Shown here in pieces: positions 1 through 8,595 of a stretch of 11,479 nt of DNA; position 1 is the stretch's first letter, and each line of letters starts with the position of its first letter. The stretch is from an uncultured bacterium (GTDB lineage Bacteria; Pseudomonadota; Gammaproteobacteria; Burkholderiales; Burkholderiaceae_D), in the NCBI GenBank assembly GCA_903872555.1, contig CAIQLE010000099.1, positions 1 to 11,479 on the forward strand, read 5' to 3'. The translations under genes were made by a program, and so were the position numbers. The notes under the pieces were generated by a model. It saw only the letters and a program-made list of their open reading frames with translations, was not told the DNA's origin and ran no database searches.

Positions 1-723
1 CAGTTCCAGCGCAGAACACCCCGCCAGCTGGCGACACAGTGCATTCAGGTGTGCTGCGCTGATGCCGAGCTGTTCTGCGTAATGCTCCAGCGGCAAATGC
101 TTAACAAAATCCCTATCGATCAGCACAGAAAATTGTGTCAGATAGTGGCGGCTGCGGCCGCCATGTTGCGCCTGACTGAGCGAGGTCAGCGGACGCAATA
201 ACCAGATCAGCAAAGTCAGCATCAGAGATTCAATCAGCGCTCCCCGGTGTGGCTGATTTGCGGTGTACTCGTCCTGCAGTAAATTAAGCAGGGATTCAAA
301 GTGCAGGCGCTGCACCACCTCTTCTAGCGCACATACCCGAGGCACTTGCATCAGATTGAGATGAGCATTCAGCTCAGTGCCCAGCCGTGTGAAAAATGCA
401 TAAGCCAGTGTCACCACCACACCACTCGCATCTTTGGAAAAATGAAAGCCATGCACACAGTGCTGCGGCACCAGCAGCACACTACCGGCTTGCAGCTGTC
501 CCTGTGCTTCATCAAGCATCAATTCTGCTGTGCCCTGCTGCAGCCACAGCATCTGGAACAGGCCGTGGTGACGATGCGGCTTGATCTCCCAATTGTGCAA
601 GCGACTGCGGGCTGCAATCGATTCGACATGAATCATCTCAGGCGTCAGCCATTGACCTTCACCGTACAGATGGTAAGTGGGAACGGCAGGTGCAGCGGGA
701 CGGGCAGTGGATTTCGCCGGCAT
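1..723 (-). CDS. pobR: AraC-family transcriptional regulator, PobR-like (C-terminus cut by window edge)
   Basis: This is probably the activator of the 4-hydroxybenzoate hydroxylase gene, sensing 4-hydroxybenzoate in the cytoplasm. The frame is open from the ATG at 723-721 to the left edge, giving 241 residues without the natural C-terminus; AraC regulators of this type are near 290-300 residues. Residues about 35-110 resemble an AraC-type cupin sensor domain, with a histidine-rich stretch PHRHHGLFQ at 49-57 and LVPQHCVHGF at 84-93. Residues about 212-232 form the first helix-turn-helix (LEHYAEQLGISAAHLNALCR); the second one lies outside. No in-frame start is visible upstream of 723, and the ribosome binding site is weak. 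It is transcribed away from pobA with 140 bp between the starts, the usual arrangement for a pobR/pobA pair. The AraC family assignment is firm from the sequence. The name PobR rests mostly on the adjacent pobA, so a regulator of another aromatic acid is possible. Confidence 0.85.
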   Translation of the reverse strand, partial: MPAKSTARPAAPAVPTYHLYGEGQWLTPEMIHVESIAARSRLHNWEIKPHRHHGLFQMLWLQQGTAELMLDEAQGQLQAGSVLLVPQHCVHGFHFSKDASGVVVTLAYAFFTRLGTELNAHLNLMQVPRVCALEEVVQRLHFESLLNLLQDEYTANQPHRGALIESLMLTLLIWLLRPLTSLSQAQHGGRSRHYLTQFSVLIDRDFVKHLPLEHYAEQLGISAAHLNALCRQLAGCSALEL

Positions 724-2051
<1,328 letters not shown>

Positions 2052-2064
2052 TAATGAAACTGTC

Positions 2065-2093
2065 GTGACAGCGAGCGCTTAAATCGGTTAAAT
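2065..2093 (+). promoter_or_regulatory. candidate sigma-70 promoter of fnr
   Basis: GTGACA at 2065-2070 matches the -35 consensus TTGACA in five of six bases. After a 17-bp spacer, TTAAAT at 2088-2093 matches the -10 consensus in four of six. Transcription would start near 2100, which argues against a GTG codon at 2100 as the translation start and for the ATG at 2124. The stretch 2079-2097 also holds an imperfect direct repeat (TTAAATCGG then TTAAATTCGG), so TTAAAT at 2079-2084 is an alternative -10 but lacks a good -35. This is a reading by eye only. Confidence 0.4.
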
Positions 2094-2123
2094 TCGGCGG
2101 TGCCTACTTTGAATGCATCGTCC

Positions 2124-2882
2124 ATGAGCCAAGCCCAAGCCCTCGTTTCACCCGCCGGTTTTAATGTGCAGGCCCTGCGCAGCAGCTGTTCTACCTGCAG
2201 CATGCACCAGCTGTGCCTGCCTATGGGACTGGGCGAGTCGGAAATGCACAAGCTGGATCAGATCATAGGCCGACGTCGCAAGGTGCCCAAAGATACGCTG
2301 CTCTACAGGATGGATGACACTTTCACCAACCTGTATGCCATACGCTTAGGCCACTTCAAAACTTATCAGGTCAGCCAGAGCGGCGAGCAGCAGATCACTG
2401 GCTTTCAAATGGCTGGGGAGTTATTGGGCATGGATGCCATCAGCACCGACCAACATCATTGCGATGCCATGGCGCTGGAAGACAGTGAGGTGTGTGAAAT
2501 TCCTTTTGCCCGTCTGGAAGAATTGTTCGGCACGATTCCTACCTTGCTGCATCATTTCCACCGCATGATGAGCCAGGAAATCACACGCGAACAAAATGTC
2601 ATGCTTTTGTTGGGCAATATGAGCGCCGATCAGCGCTTTGCTGCTTTTCTCGTGAATCTGTCTTCACGCTATGCAGCACGCGGCTATTCTTCCAGCACCT
2701 TCCAGCTGCGTATGTCGCGTGAAGAGATAGGCAATTATCTCGGGCTGACGATAGAGAGCATCAGTCGCTTACTGTCACGCCTGAAAAAACAGGGCTTGCT
2801 GCGAGTGGCCAACCGCGAGATCGAATTGCTTGATCCCGTGCGTCTGAAAGCGATGGCTGCAGGCACGGAAGTCTGCGATTAA
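2124..2882 (+). CDS. fnr: Oxygen-responsive CRP/FNR-family transcriptional regulator Fnr
   Basis: Fnr is a cytoplasmic global regulator that binds DNA as a dimer when its [4Fe-4S] cluster is intact at low oxygen. In numbering from the ATG at 2124 the protein has 252 residues (E. coli FNR has 250). Cluster ligands are Cys22, Cys25 and Cys31 (motif CSTCSMHQLC) plus Cys124 in EVCEIPF, equivalent to E. coli Cys20, 23, 29 and 122. A cyclic-nucleotide-like sensor domain spans about 45-150, followed by a dimerisation helix. The helix-turn-helix at about 198-220 carries IESISR with Glu211, Ser214 and Arg215, the FNR recognition triad. Neither start has a clear ribosome binding site. A GTG at 2100 would add eight residues, but ATG 2124 gives standard N-terminal spacing and fits the candidate promoter. 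A perfect FNR site lies upstream, and another precedes ccoN, its likely main local target. The gene converges on the cco cluster with only 6 bp between stops. Confidence 0.93.
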   Translation: MSQAQALVSPAGFNVQALRSSCSTCSMHQLCLPMGLGESEMHKLDQIIGRRRKVPKDTLLYRMDDTFTNLYAIRLGHFKTYQVSQSGEQQITGFQMAGELLGMDAISTDQHHCDAMALEDSEVCEIPFARLEELFGTIPTLLHHFHRMMSQEITREQNVMLLLGNMSADQRFAAFLVNLSSRYAARGYSSSTFQLRMSREEIGNYLGLTIESISRLLSRLKKQGLLRVANREIELLDPVRLKAMAAGTEVCD

Positions 2883-2888
2883 ACAGCT

Positions 2889-3128
2889 TCAGAACGGCGG
2901 CTGCTTAGGCACTTCAGTGTGGGATAAATAAATACTGATCATGCTGGCGATGGCACAAAAGCTCCAGAAAAAAAAGAAGCCCATCGTATAAGCTGCAATC
3001 GGCGGCACATCCGCATGTCCACCCACCATCATCAGGTCGGCCGGATCAAACATAGAAAAAAACAGACCCTCGGCCAGAATGGCTGAGAGGAACGATGGCC
3101 ACAGCACCGTCATGGCTAATTTCAGCAT
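2889..3128 (-). CDS. Small membrane protein of unknown function at the end of the cco cluster
   Basis: This 79-residue protein has no family I can name with certainty. Two hydrophobic segments are visible, at about residues 6-26 (WPSFLSAILAEGLFFSMFDP follows) and 46-68 (IAAYTMGFFFFWSFCAIAS), joined by a loop rich in Asp, Gly, His and Pro. The short tail ends in PKQPPF. There is no metal-binding cysteine motif; the only cysteine is in the second membrane segment. Its ATG at 3128 is preceded by a strong AGGGAG ribosome binding site and lies 3 bp after the ccoH stop, so it is almost certainly translated as the last gene of the cco operon. The position suggests a part in oxidase assembly, stability or a neighbouring respiratory step, but that is inference from context only. 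Its stop lies 6 bp from the fnr stop on the other strand. Confidence 0.8.
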   Translation of the reverse strand: MLKLAMTVLWPSFLSAILAEGLFFSMFDPADLMMVGGHADVPPIAAYTMGFFFFWSFCAIASMISIYLSHTEVPKQPPF

Positions 3129-3131
3129 GAA

Positions 3132-3671
3132 TTAATCTCCCTTTGCACCCTCAGCCTTAAAATCAAGAGGCCGGATGTCTATGTTTTTTTGTTGCGGCCA
3201 CAACCAGGCGCCTTGCAAACGCCATTGATGCTGAGTGTCCTCGACTTGCACTTGCCAGTGTGCGCGTTCCAGCAAAGGCAAAGTCATGCTGAAGGCACCT
3301 GATGCATCGGCCACCACATTCCGTTTGATATCTTTTTCAGGCACTGTCGGATGCACCAGCATCAGTGTCAGTGGCGTACTGGTTTTTATACCTTGCAGCT
3401 GACCACTGACCACACCGGCATTGGCATCATAGCGCAAGGCTGCCTGCAGACCGAGACTGGCCGCAGCTCTGTCGCGCCGCAAATCCTGATTGATGGCCTT
3501 ACCTTGCTTGTAGTAGTCATCCACTACCAGTGCGTCCGCACCGGAGAAAGAAATCCACATCGTGATCATGCCCGCGACCAGCACCGTGAAGGGCCCGGCC
3601 ATCAGCAGCCAGGGCCAGCGATGACGATACCAGGGCTGTTGAGTTGAATTCATAGTGTGCGCAGTATGCAT
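3132..3671 (-). CDS. ccoH: cbb3 oxidase assembly protein CcoH (FixH family)
   Basis: CcoH/FixH is an inner-membrane protein needed for assembly and stability of the cbb3 oxidase. The 179 residues begin with a short basic cytoplasmic part, then one membrane segment at about 20-42. The family hallmark DDYYKQGKAINQ follows at 51-62, and a periplasmic beta-rich domain fills the rest, ending in a Trp-rich stretch (LQGAWLWPQQ). The ATG at 3671 is supported by AAGG just upstream; a second ATG at 3653 has no ribosome binding site. The gene lies 12 bp after the ccoG stop and 3 bp before the next small gene, so it is an operon member. The sequence is divergent outside the hallmark, as is normal for this family, and the name relies on that hallmark and the position after ccoG. 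Confidence 0.9.
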   Translation of the reverse strand: MHTAHTMNSTQQPWYRHRWPWLLMAGPFTVLVAGMITMWISFSGADALVVDDYYKQGKAINQDLRRDRAAASLGLQAALRYDANAGVVSGQLQGIKTSTPLTLMLVHPTVPEKDIKRNVVADASGAFSMTLPLLERAHWQVQVEDTQHQWRLQGAWLWPQQKNIDIRPLDFKAEGAKGD

Positions 3672-3683
3672 GATCTGCCTTGA

Positions 3684-5084
3684 TTAGCGTGGAATGAAGA
3701 ACACTGCTTTTTCTTTCACTTCCAGACCTGGTTTATCCATACTCGTCAGGGTAAAGAAGATCTTGTTGGAGCCCTTCTCGCCCTTGCCTTCCGCGGTGCG
3801 CACATTCACGGCCACACCCCGCGACTCTGTCGATGCGAGCGACACTTCCGCAGCACCTTGCAGCTGAATAGTGTCGATGCCGGAGACCGCAATACGGTAA
3901 TGGTGAGGCGCTTCATCGGTGTTCATGATCTGTAAACGGTAAACGTTTTCTATCATGCCGTTTTCCACTTCACGGCCCATAGAACCACGATCACGAATCA
4001 CATCCATTTTCAGGGGCGTGCGATTGAACAAGGTACCGAAAAATACCGAGACAATGATTAGCAACACAGCGCTATAGATGAGCACACGTGGACGGAAAGC
4101 ATGTCGCAAGATCTGCGCCGATGACCAGCGCTTGAGCATGGCATGGTCAGTCCAGAAACGTACCAGTCCGCGCGGCTCGCCTATCTTGTCCATCACATGG
4201 TTGCAGGCATCCACACAGGCACCGCAACCTATACATTCATACTGCAGACCATTGCGTATATCGATACCGGTCGGACAGACTTGCACGCACATGGAGCAGT
4301 CGACACAGGAGCCCAGCCCCTTGGCTGCCGCCTCATCAGATTTATTGCGCGCACCGCGCGGCTCACCACGCTCTTTGTCATAGGTGATGATCAGACTGTC
4401 TTTATCAAACATCGCGCTCTGGAAACGAGCGTAGGGACACATATATTTACAAACCTGCTCGCGCATCCAGCCCGCATTGCCATAGGTGGCAAACGAGTAA
4501 AACAAGACCCAGAACAATTCCCACGGTCCGAGTGTGGCTGCGACGATTTCAGCTGATAGCGTATGTATGGGCGTGAAATAGCCGACAAAGGTAAACCCGG
4601 TCCATAAGGCGACTCCGCCCCAGACCATGTGCTTGGCAAATTTACGCGCGAATTTTTCTGCGGATGCAGGCTGACGGTCCAGCCTCATACGCGCACTGCG
4701 GCTGCCTTCGATCTTGCGTTCTATCCACATGAAAATTTCGGTGTAGACCGTCTGCGGGCAGGCAAAACCACACCAGACACGACCGAAGATTGCAGTGAAG
4801 AGAAAGAGCGAATAAGCACTGATGATCAGCAGTGCAGCCAGATAGATAAAATCCTGTGGCCACAGCACGATGCCAAAGATATAGAACTTACGGGCGCCCA
4901 GATCAAACAGAACAGCCTGACGGCCATTCCAGTTCAGCCAGGGTGCGCCGTAAAACAGCAGCTGCGTCAGCCACACAAACAGCCAGCGCAGACTCGCATA
5001 TCGACCTTGTACTTCACGCGCATAAATTTCCTCGCGTGCGGCATACATTTTAATTACTGAGACCTGCGAGTCTTCGTGCGCCAT
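3684..5084 (-). CDS. ccoG: Cytochrome c oxidase accessory protein CcoG (FixG/RdxA), iron-sulfur membrane protein
   Basis: CcoG is a polytopic inner-membrane iron-sulfur protein of the cbb3 maturation pathway; family members have been linked to reduction of Cu(II) for delivery to the oxidase. The protein has 466 residues. Membrane segments appear near 36-50, 75-100, 153-172, 186-203 and 334-351. A CxxxC pair lies at Cys105/Cys109 (CGFACPQTVYTE) and another at Cys212/Cys216 (CKYMCP). Two ferredoxin-type [4Fe-4S] motifs follow, Cys260-263-266-270 and Cys284-287-290-294. After the last membrane segment, residues about 352-466 form the FixG C-terminal Ig-like domain, probably periplasmic. AGGAAAA lies a few bases before the ATG. 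The gene begins 44 bp after the ccoP stop, and that gap includes a 16-bp tandem duplication. All expected cysteines are present. Confidence 0.96.
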   Translation of the reverse strand: MAHEDSQVSVIKMYAAREEIYAREVQGRYASLRWLFVWLTQLLFYGAPWLNWNGRQAVLFDLGARKFYIFGIVLWPQDFIYLAALLIISAYSLFLFTAIFGRVWCGFACPQTVYTEIFMWIERKIEGSRSARMRLDRQPASAEKFARKFAKHMVWGGVALWTGFTFVGYFTPIHTLSAEIVAATLGPWELFWVLFYSFATYGNAGWMREQVCKYMCPYARFQSAMFDKDSLIITYDKERGEPRGARNKSDEAAAKGLGSCVDCSMCVQVCPTGIDIRNGLQYECIGCGACVDACNHVMDKIGEPRGLVRFWTDHAMLKRWSSAQILRHAFRPRVLIYSAVLLIIVSVFFGTLFNRTPLKMDVIRDRGSMGREVENGMIENVYRLQIMNTDEAPHHYRIAVSGIDTIQLQGAAEVSLASTESRGVAVNVRTAEGKGEKGSNKIFFTLTSMDKPGLEVKEKAVFFIPR

Positions 5085-5104
5085 TTATTTTCCTGTTGAC
5101 CTGC

Positions 5105-5136
5105 TGTCCTGCTTATTTACTGTCCTGCTTATTTAC
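5105..5136. repeat. 16-bp perfect tandem duplication at the ccoP-ccoG junction
   Basis: TGTCCTGCTTATTTAC occurs twice in a row, at 5105-5120 and 5121-5136. On the coding (minus) strand the unit carries the end of ccoP: its TAA stop at 5131-5129 falls in one copy, and the other lies just downstream with the same TAA plus an AGGA motif. The duplication leaves the ccoP reading frame intact and lengthens the gap before ccoG. It looks like a slippage or recent duplication event. No function can be read from it directly. Confidence 0.85.
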
Positions 5137-6061
5137 TGGTCGGAACCGGTGTCGTGCTGTTGGACAGACTCCAGACATAGGCCGTCAGCAAGTGCACCTT
5201 GGCTTCACCCAGAAATTCATCGAAGGCCGGCATCACATTATTGCGACCTCCACGTATGGTTTCCATGATGGTTGCCACACTGCCGCCATACAGCCAGGAC
5301 TTATCCGTCAGATTCGGCGCACCCACGGCCTGATTGCCTTTACCGTCAGCACCATGGCAGGCTGCACATGCAGCAAACTTCTCTTTGCCAAACGCGACCT
5401 TGATGGGATCGGCATTTGAACCCGACAATGAACGCACATAGTGAGCCACATTCTCGATGTCCTTCTCAGTGCCCAGAGCAGCGCCCATGGCAGGCATCTG
5501 ACCGTGACGACCTTTGAGTATCGTTGCCTTAATCGTCTCAGGATCACCGCCATGCAGCCAGTCGCTGTCCGTCAGATTGGGATAGCCTTTGTTGCCGCGC
5601 GCATCCGAACCATGACACTGCGAGCAGTAGGTCAGGAACAGACGCTCACCTATGGCATGCGCCTGAGGATCGGTGGCCAGCGTTTTGATATCGGTCTTCT
5701 GGAATTTTTCAAACAAAGGACCGAACTCAGCATCTGCCATCTTCAGCTCTTCTTCGTATTGACCCTTCGATGCCCAGCCCAGTTTGCCGGCAAACGTACC
5801 CAGACCCGGATACAGCGTCAGATAGGCAAAGCCAAACACGATGGTGATATAGAACAGCCACATCCACCAGCGCGGCATAGGATTGTTCAGTTCCTGCAGA
5901 CCTTCGTCCCAGGAGTGGCCTGTCGTTTCTGCCTCTCCGTCTTTAGGAACCACAATCTTGACTGTCGCTTGCGACCATAACAGCACGCCGCAACCAATGA
6001 TCGAGACGATGGTCAGGATCGTGATGTAAATACTCCAGAATCCGCTCGTAAAATCAGCCAT
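5129..6061 (-). CDS. ccoP: cbb3-type cytochrome c oxidase subunit III (diheme cytochrome c, CcoP)
   Basis: CcoP is the membrane-anchored diheme cytochrome c that passes electrons to CcoO and CcoN. From the ATG at 6061 it has 310 residues. Two membrane segments lie at about 8-29 and 64-87, joined by a cytoplasmic loop with the family stretch GHSWDEGLQELNNPMPRWW (48-66). Two periplasmic cytochrome c domains follow. Heme motifs are CSQCH at 146-150 and CAACH at 232-236, with likely methionine ligands Met189 (GQMPAM) and Met277 (NVMPAF). The frame is open 34 codons further upstream, but that stretch lies inside ccoQ, is basic and unlike the family, so MADFTSG is taken as the true N-terminus. The start overlaps the ccoQ end by 8 bases, which suggests translational coupling. 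Expression should follow the FNR-controlled promoter before ccoN. Confidence 0.96.
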   Translation of the reverse strand: MADFTSGFWSIYITILTIVSIIGCGVLLWSQATVKIVVPKDGEAETTGHSWDEGLQELNNPMPRWWMWLFYITIVFGFAYLTLYPGLGTFAGKLGWASKGQYEEELKMADAEFGPLFEKFQKTDIKTLATDPQAHAIGERLFLTYCSQCHGSDARGNKGYPNLTDSDWLHGGDPETIKATILKGRHGQMPAMGAALGTEKDIENVAHYVRSLSGSNADPIKVAFGKEKFAACAACHGADGKGNQAVGAPNLTDKSWLYGGSVATIMETIRGGRNNVMPAFDEFLGEAKVHLLTAYVWSLSNSTTPVPTSK

Positions 6062-6239
6062 GACGTGGCTCCTGCTCTTTAGTGTGCATCTCTTCATCTG
6101 CGAAGGGCAGCATCGCCGCCTCTTCGAAATCTTCCTTACGGCCTGCGCTATACGCCCACACAACGATGCCTATGAAGGTCAGCATGCAGATCAGCGTGAC
6201 GATGCTGCGCGCATCCGATACCAGTGATATGAGATCCAT
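6054..6239 (-). CDS. ccoQ: cbb3-type oxidase small subunit CcoQ (FixQ)
   Basis: This 61-residue protein has a single membrane segment at about residues 13-32 followed by a charged cytoplasmic tail (SAGRKEDFEEAAMLPFADEE). That layout and size are those of CcoQ, a non-catalytic subunit that stabilises the cbb3 complex, in particular the contact with CcoP. The ATG at 6239 is preceded by GAGGAG and lies 2 bp after the ccoO stop. Its own stop overlaps the ccoP start by 8 bases. CcoQ proteins are poorly conserved, so the name depends on topology and on the position between ccoO and ccoP. Confidence 0.92.
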   Translation of the reverse strand: MDLISLVSDARSIVTLICMLTFIGIVVWAYSAGRKEDFEEAAMLPFADEEMHTKEQEPRHG

Positions 6240-6241
6240 GT

Positions 6242-6856
<615 letters not shown>

Positions 6857-6871
6857 TCAGTTCTCCTGGTA

Positions 6872-8299
6872 TTAAGCGTGCGCGCCGGTCGCAACCGGAA
6901 TGCGTGCATCGACAGCCTGACCATCAATGACCGTCTTGAACACATTGAAGGCCATCATCAACATACCTCCCAGATACAGCGCGCCGCCAGACACACGGAT
7001 TACGTAGTAAGGGAATGTAGCCTTCACGCCTTCAACAAAGGTGTAGGTCAGCGTGCCATCGGTATTGACTGCACGCCACATCAAGCCCTGCATCACACCG
7101 GCTATCCACATCGAGGCGATGTACAGCACGATGCCGATGGTGGCGGTCCAGAAGTGCCACTCGATGAGCTTCACGCTCCACATTTCTTTTTTGCCCGACA
7201 GACGCGGGATCAGATAGTAGATAGAGCCCATCGACACCAGACCCACCCAGCCTAGCGCACCTGAGTGCACATGACCCACGGTCCAGTCGGTGTAGTGCGA
7301 CAGTGCATTCACAGTCTTTATGGACATCATCGGACCTTCGAAGGTCGACATGCCATAGAAGGACAGGGACACCACCAGGAACTTCAGAATAGGATCGCTG
7401 CGCAGCTTATGCCATGCGCCCGAGAGCGTCATGATGCCGTTGATCATGCCGCCCCAGCTGGGTGCCAGCAGGATCAGCGAGAACACCATGCCCAGCGACT
7501 GAGCCCAGTCAGGTAAGGCGGTGTAATGCAGATGGTGCGGGCCTGCCCACATATAGGTGAAGATCAGTGCCCAGAAGTGCACGATGGACAGACGATAGGA
7601 AAAGACAGGACGCTCAGCCTGCTTGGGAATGAAGTAATACATCATGCCAAGGAAACCCGCGGTCAGGAAGAAGCCCACCGCATTGTGACCGTACCACCAC
7701 TGGATCATCGCATCCTGCACGCCGGTATAGGCCGAATAGGATTTGGTCATGGTGGCCGGCATCGCTGCCGAGTTCACGATGTGCAGCACAGCGACCGTCA
7801 GGATGAAGGCGCCATAGAACCAGTTCGCGACATAAATGTGCGAGGTCTTGCGCTTGATGAGCGTTCCGAAGAAGACCACCGCATACGAGACCCAGACCAG
7901 CGCGATCAGGATATCGATAGGCCATTCCAGTTCGGCGTATTCCTTACCTGAGGTGTAGCCCAGAGGCAGCGAAACCGCCGCTGCTACGATCACCAGTTGC
8001 CAGCCCCAGAAGGTAAAGGAGGCTAAGGTGTCGGAGAACAGCCTGACCTGACAGGTGCGCTGGACCACGTAGTACGAGGTCGCAAACAGCGCGCAGCCGC
8101 CAAAGGCAAAAATCACCGCATTGGTATGCAGTGGGCGCAGGCGACCATAAGTCAGCCAGGCCGTATCAAAATTCAGCGCAGGCCAGGCGAGCTGGGCGGC
8201 AATGATCACCCCCACCAACATGCCCACCACGCCCCACACTACGGTCGCGATCGCGAACTGCTTGACCACGCGGTAGTTGTAGTTCAGTGCTGTATCCAC
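6872..8299 (-). CDS. ccoN: cbb3-type cytochrome c oxidase subunit I (catalytic subunit CcoN)
   Basis: CcoN reduces O2 to water at a heme b3-CuB centre and pumps protons across the inner membrane. The 475 residues give about twelve hydrophobic segments. By comparison with the known Pseudomonas stutzeri structure, His58 and His345 should bind low-spin heme b, His343 heme b3, and His205, His255 and His256 CuB. Tyr249 matches the tyrosine cross-linked to the CuB histidine. The blocks [34 protein letters not shown] and [17 protein letters not shown] are diagnostic. Translation starts with GTG at 8299, preceded at good spacing by AGGGGA; no better in-frame start was seen upstream. A perfect FNR site lies 62 bp before the start codon, so induction at low oxygen is expected. 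It heads the ccoNOQP structural group. Confidence 0.98.
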   Translation of the reverse strand: MDTALNYNYRVVKQFAIATVVWGVVGMLVGVIIAAQLAWPALNFDTAWLTYGRLRPLHTNAVIFAFGGCALFATSYYVVQRTCQVRLFSDTLASFTFWGWQLVIVAAAVSLPLGYTSGKEYAELEWPIDILIALVWVSYAVVFFGTLIKRKTSHIYVANWFYGAFILTVAVLHIVNSAAMPATMTKSYSAYTGVQDAMIQWWYGHNAVGFFLTAGFLGMMYYFIPKQAERPVFSYRLSIVHFWALIFTYMWAGPHHLHYTALPDWAQSLGMVFSLILLAPSWGGMINGIMTLSGAWHKLRSDPILKFLVVSLSFYGMSTFEGPMMSIKTVNALSHYTDWTVGHVHSGALGWVGLVSMGSIYYLIPRLSGKKEMWSVKLIEWHFWTATIGIVLYIASMWIAGVMQGLMWRAVNTDGTLTYTFVEGVKATFPYYVIRVSGGALYLGGMLMMAFNVFKTVIDGQAVDARIPVATGAHA

Positions 8300-8333
8300 A
8301 GAAAGTCCCCTAGGTTTACGACGAAGATGCCTC

Positions 8334-8339
8334 AGGGTA
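8334..8339 (-). promoter_or_regulatory. candidate -10 element of the ccoNOQP promoter
   Basis: On the minus strand this hexamer reads TACCCT, keeping the three most conserved -10 positions (T, A and final T). It sits so that transcription would start at about 8327, putting the FNR site centre exactly at -41.5, the standard class II activating position. No -35 match is needed at such promoters. The leader before the GTG would be about 27 bases and contains the AGGGGA ribosome binding site. The hexamer itself is weak; the geometry is what supports it. Confidence 0.5.
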
Positions 8340-8361
8340 CGTTTCGGATAGGCAAAATTCC

Positions 8362-8375
8362 TTGACCTGAGTCAA
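8362..8375 (-). promoter_or_regulatory. FNR/Anr binding site upstream of ccoN
   Basis: TTGACCTGAGTCAA is a perfect inverted repeat TTGAC-N4-GTCAA and fits the FNR/FixK/Anr consensus TTGAY-N4-RTCAA. It lies in the 110-bp gap between ccoS and ccoN, centred about 69 bases before the ccoN GTG. Such sites drive ccoNOQP at low oxygen in many proteobacteria. The fnr gene at 2124-2882 encodes a protein with the matching recognition helix, so direct activation by that protein is a strong inference. Confidence 0.85.
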
Positions 8376-8409
8376 ATTTGGCCGGATGGCGAGCAAACTA
8401 GCGGGAAGC

Positions 8410-8595
8410 TTATTTCTCGTTATTTTTTTGAGACTGAGCAGTCTCTGGCTGGACGCTATCGTCATCTTGCAGAATGCGCATGGCCGGTCCTTCCAGATCA
8501 TCAAACTGACCGCCATCCATGGCACGAAAGAAAACCCATAGCGCAATAAAGACCACGAGCACCGACAAGGGAATTAAGAGATACAGCGCTTCCAT
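8410..8595 (-). CDS. ccoS: cbb3-type oxidase assembly protein CcoS (FixS)
   Basis: CcoS is a small membrane protein required to insert heme and copper cofactors into CcoN. The 61 residues show one membrane segment at about 4-24, then the family stretch GGQFDDLEGPAMRILQDDD at about 28-46 and a polar tail rich in Gln, Ser and Asn. The ATG at 8595 shares its first base with the final base of the ccoI stop codon (TGATG), so translation is probably coupled to ccoI. A gap of 110 bp with its own promoter separates it from ccoN downstream. Size, motif and position all agree with the family. Confidence 0.95.
   Translation of the reverse strand: MEALYLLIPLSVLVVFIALWVFFRAMDGGQFDDLEGPAMRILQDDDSVQPETAQSQKNNEK

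Noticed and set aside
2100..2123. GTG at 2100 as the start of fnr
   Set aside because: It has no good ribosome binding site, would coincide with the predicted transcription start, and would move the cysteines eight residues further in than in E. coli FNR. It is kept only as a possible alternative.
5105..5136. Start of a CRISPR or other repeat array
   Set aside because: There are only two adjoining copies with no spacers, and they sit on a gene end; it is a simple tandem duplication.
6062..6163. A 34-residue extension of CcoP upstream of MADFTSG
   Set aside because: It lies entirely within ccoQ in a different frame, is basic and lacks any CcoP feature. The ATG at 6061 gives the family N-terminus and an 8-base overlap with ccoQ.
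8373..8380. CAAATTTG palindrome next to the ccoN FNR site as a second regulator site
   Set aside because: It is short, AT-rich and partly overlaps the FNR half-site, so it cannot be told from chance.
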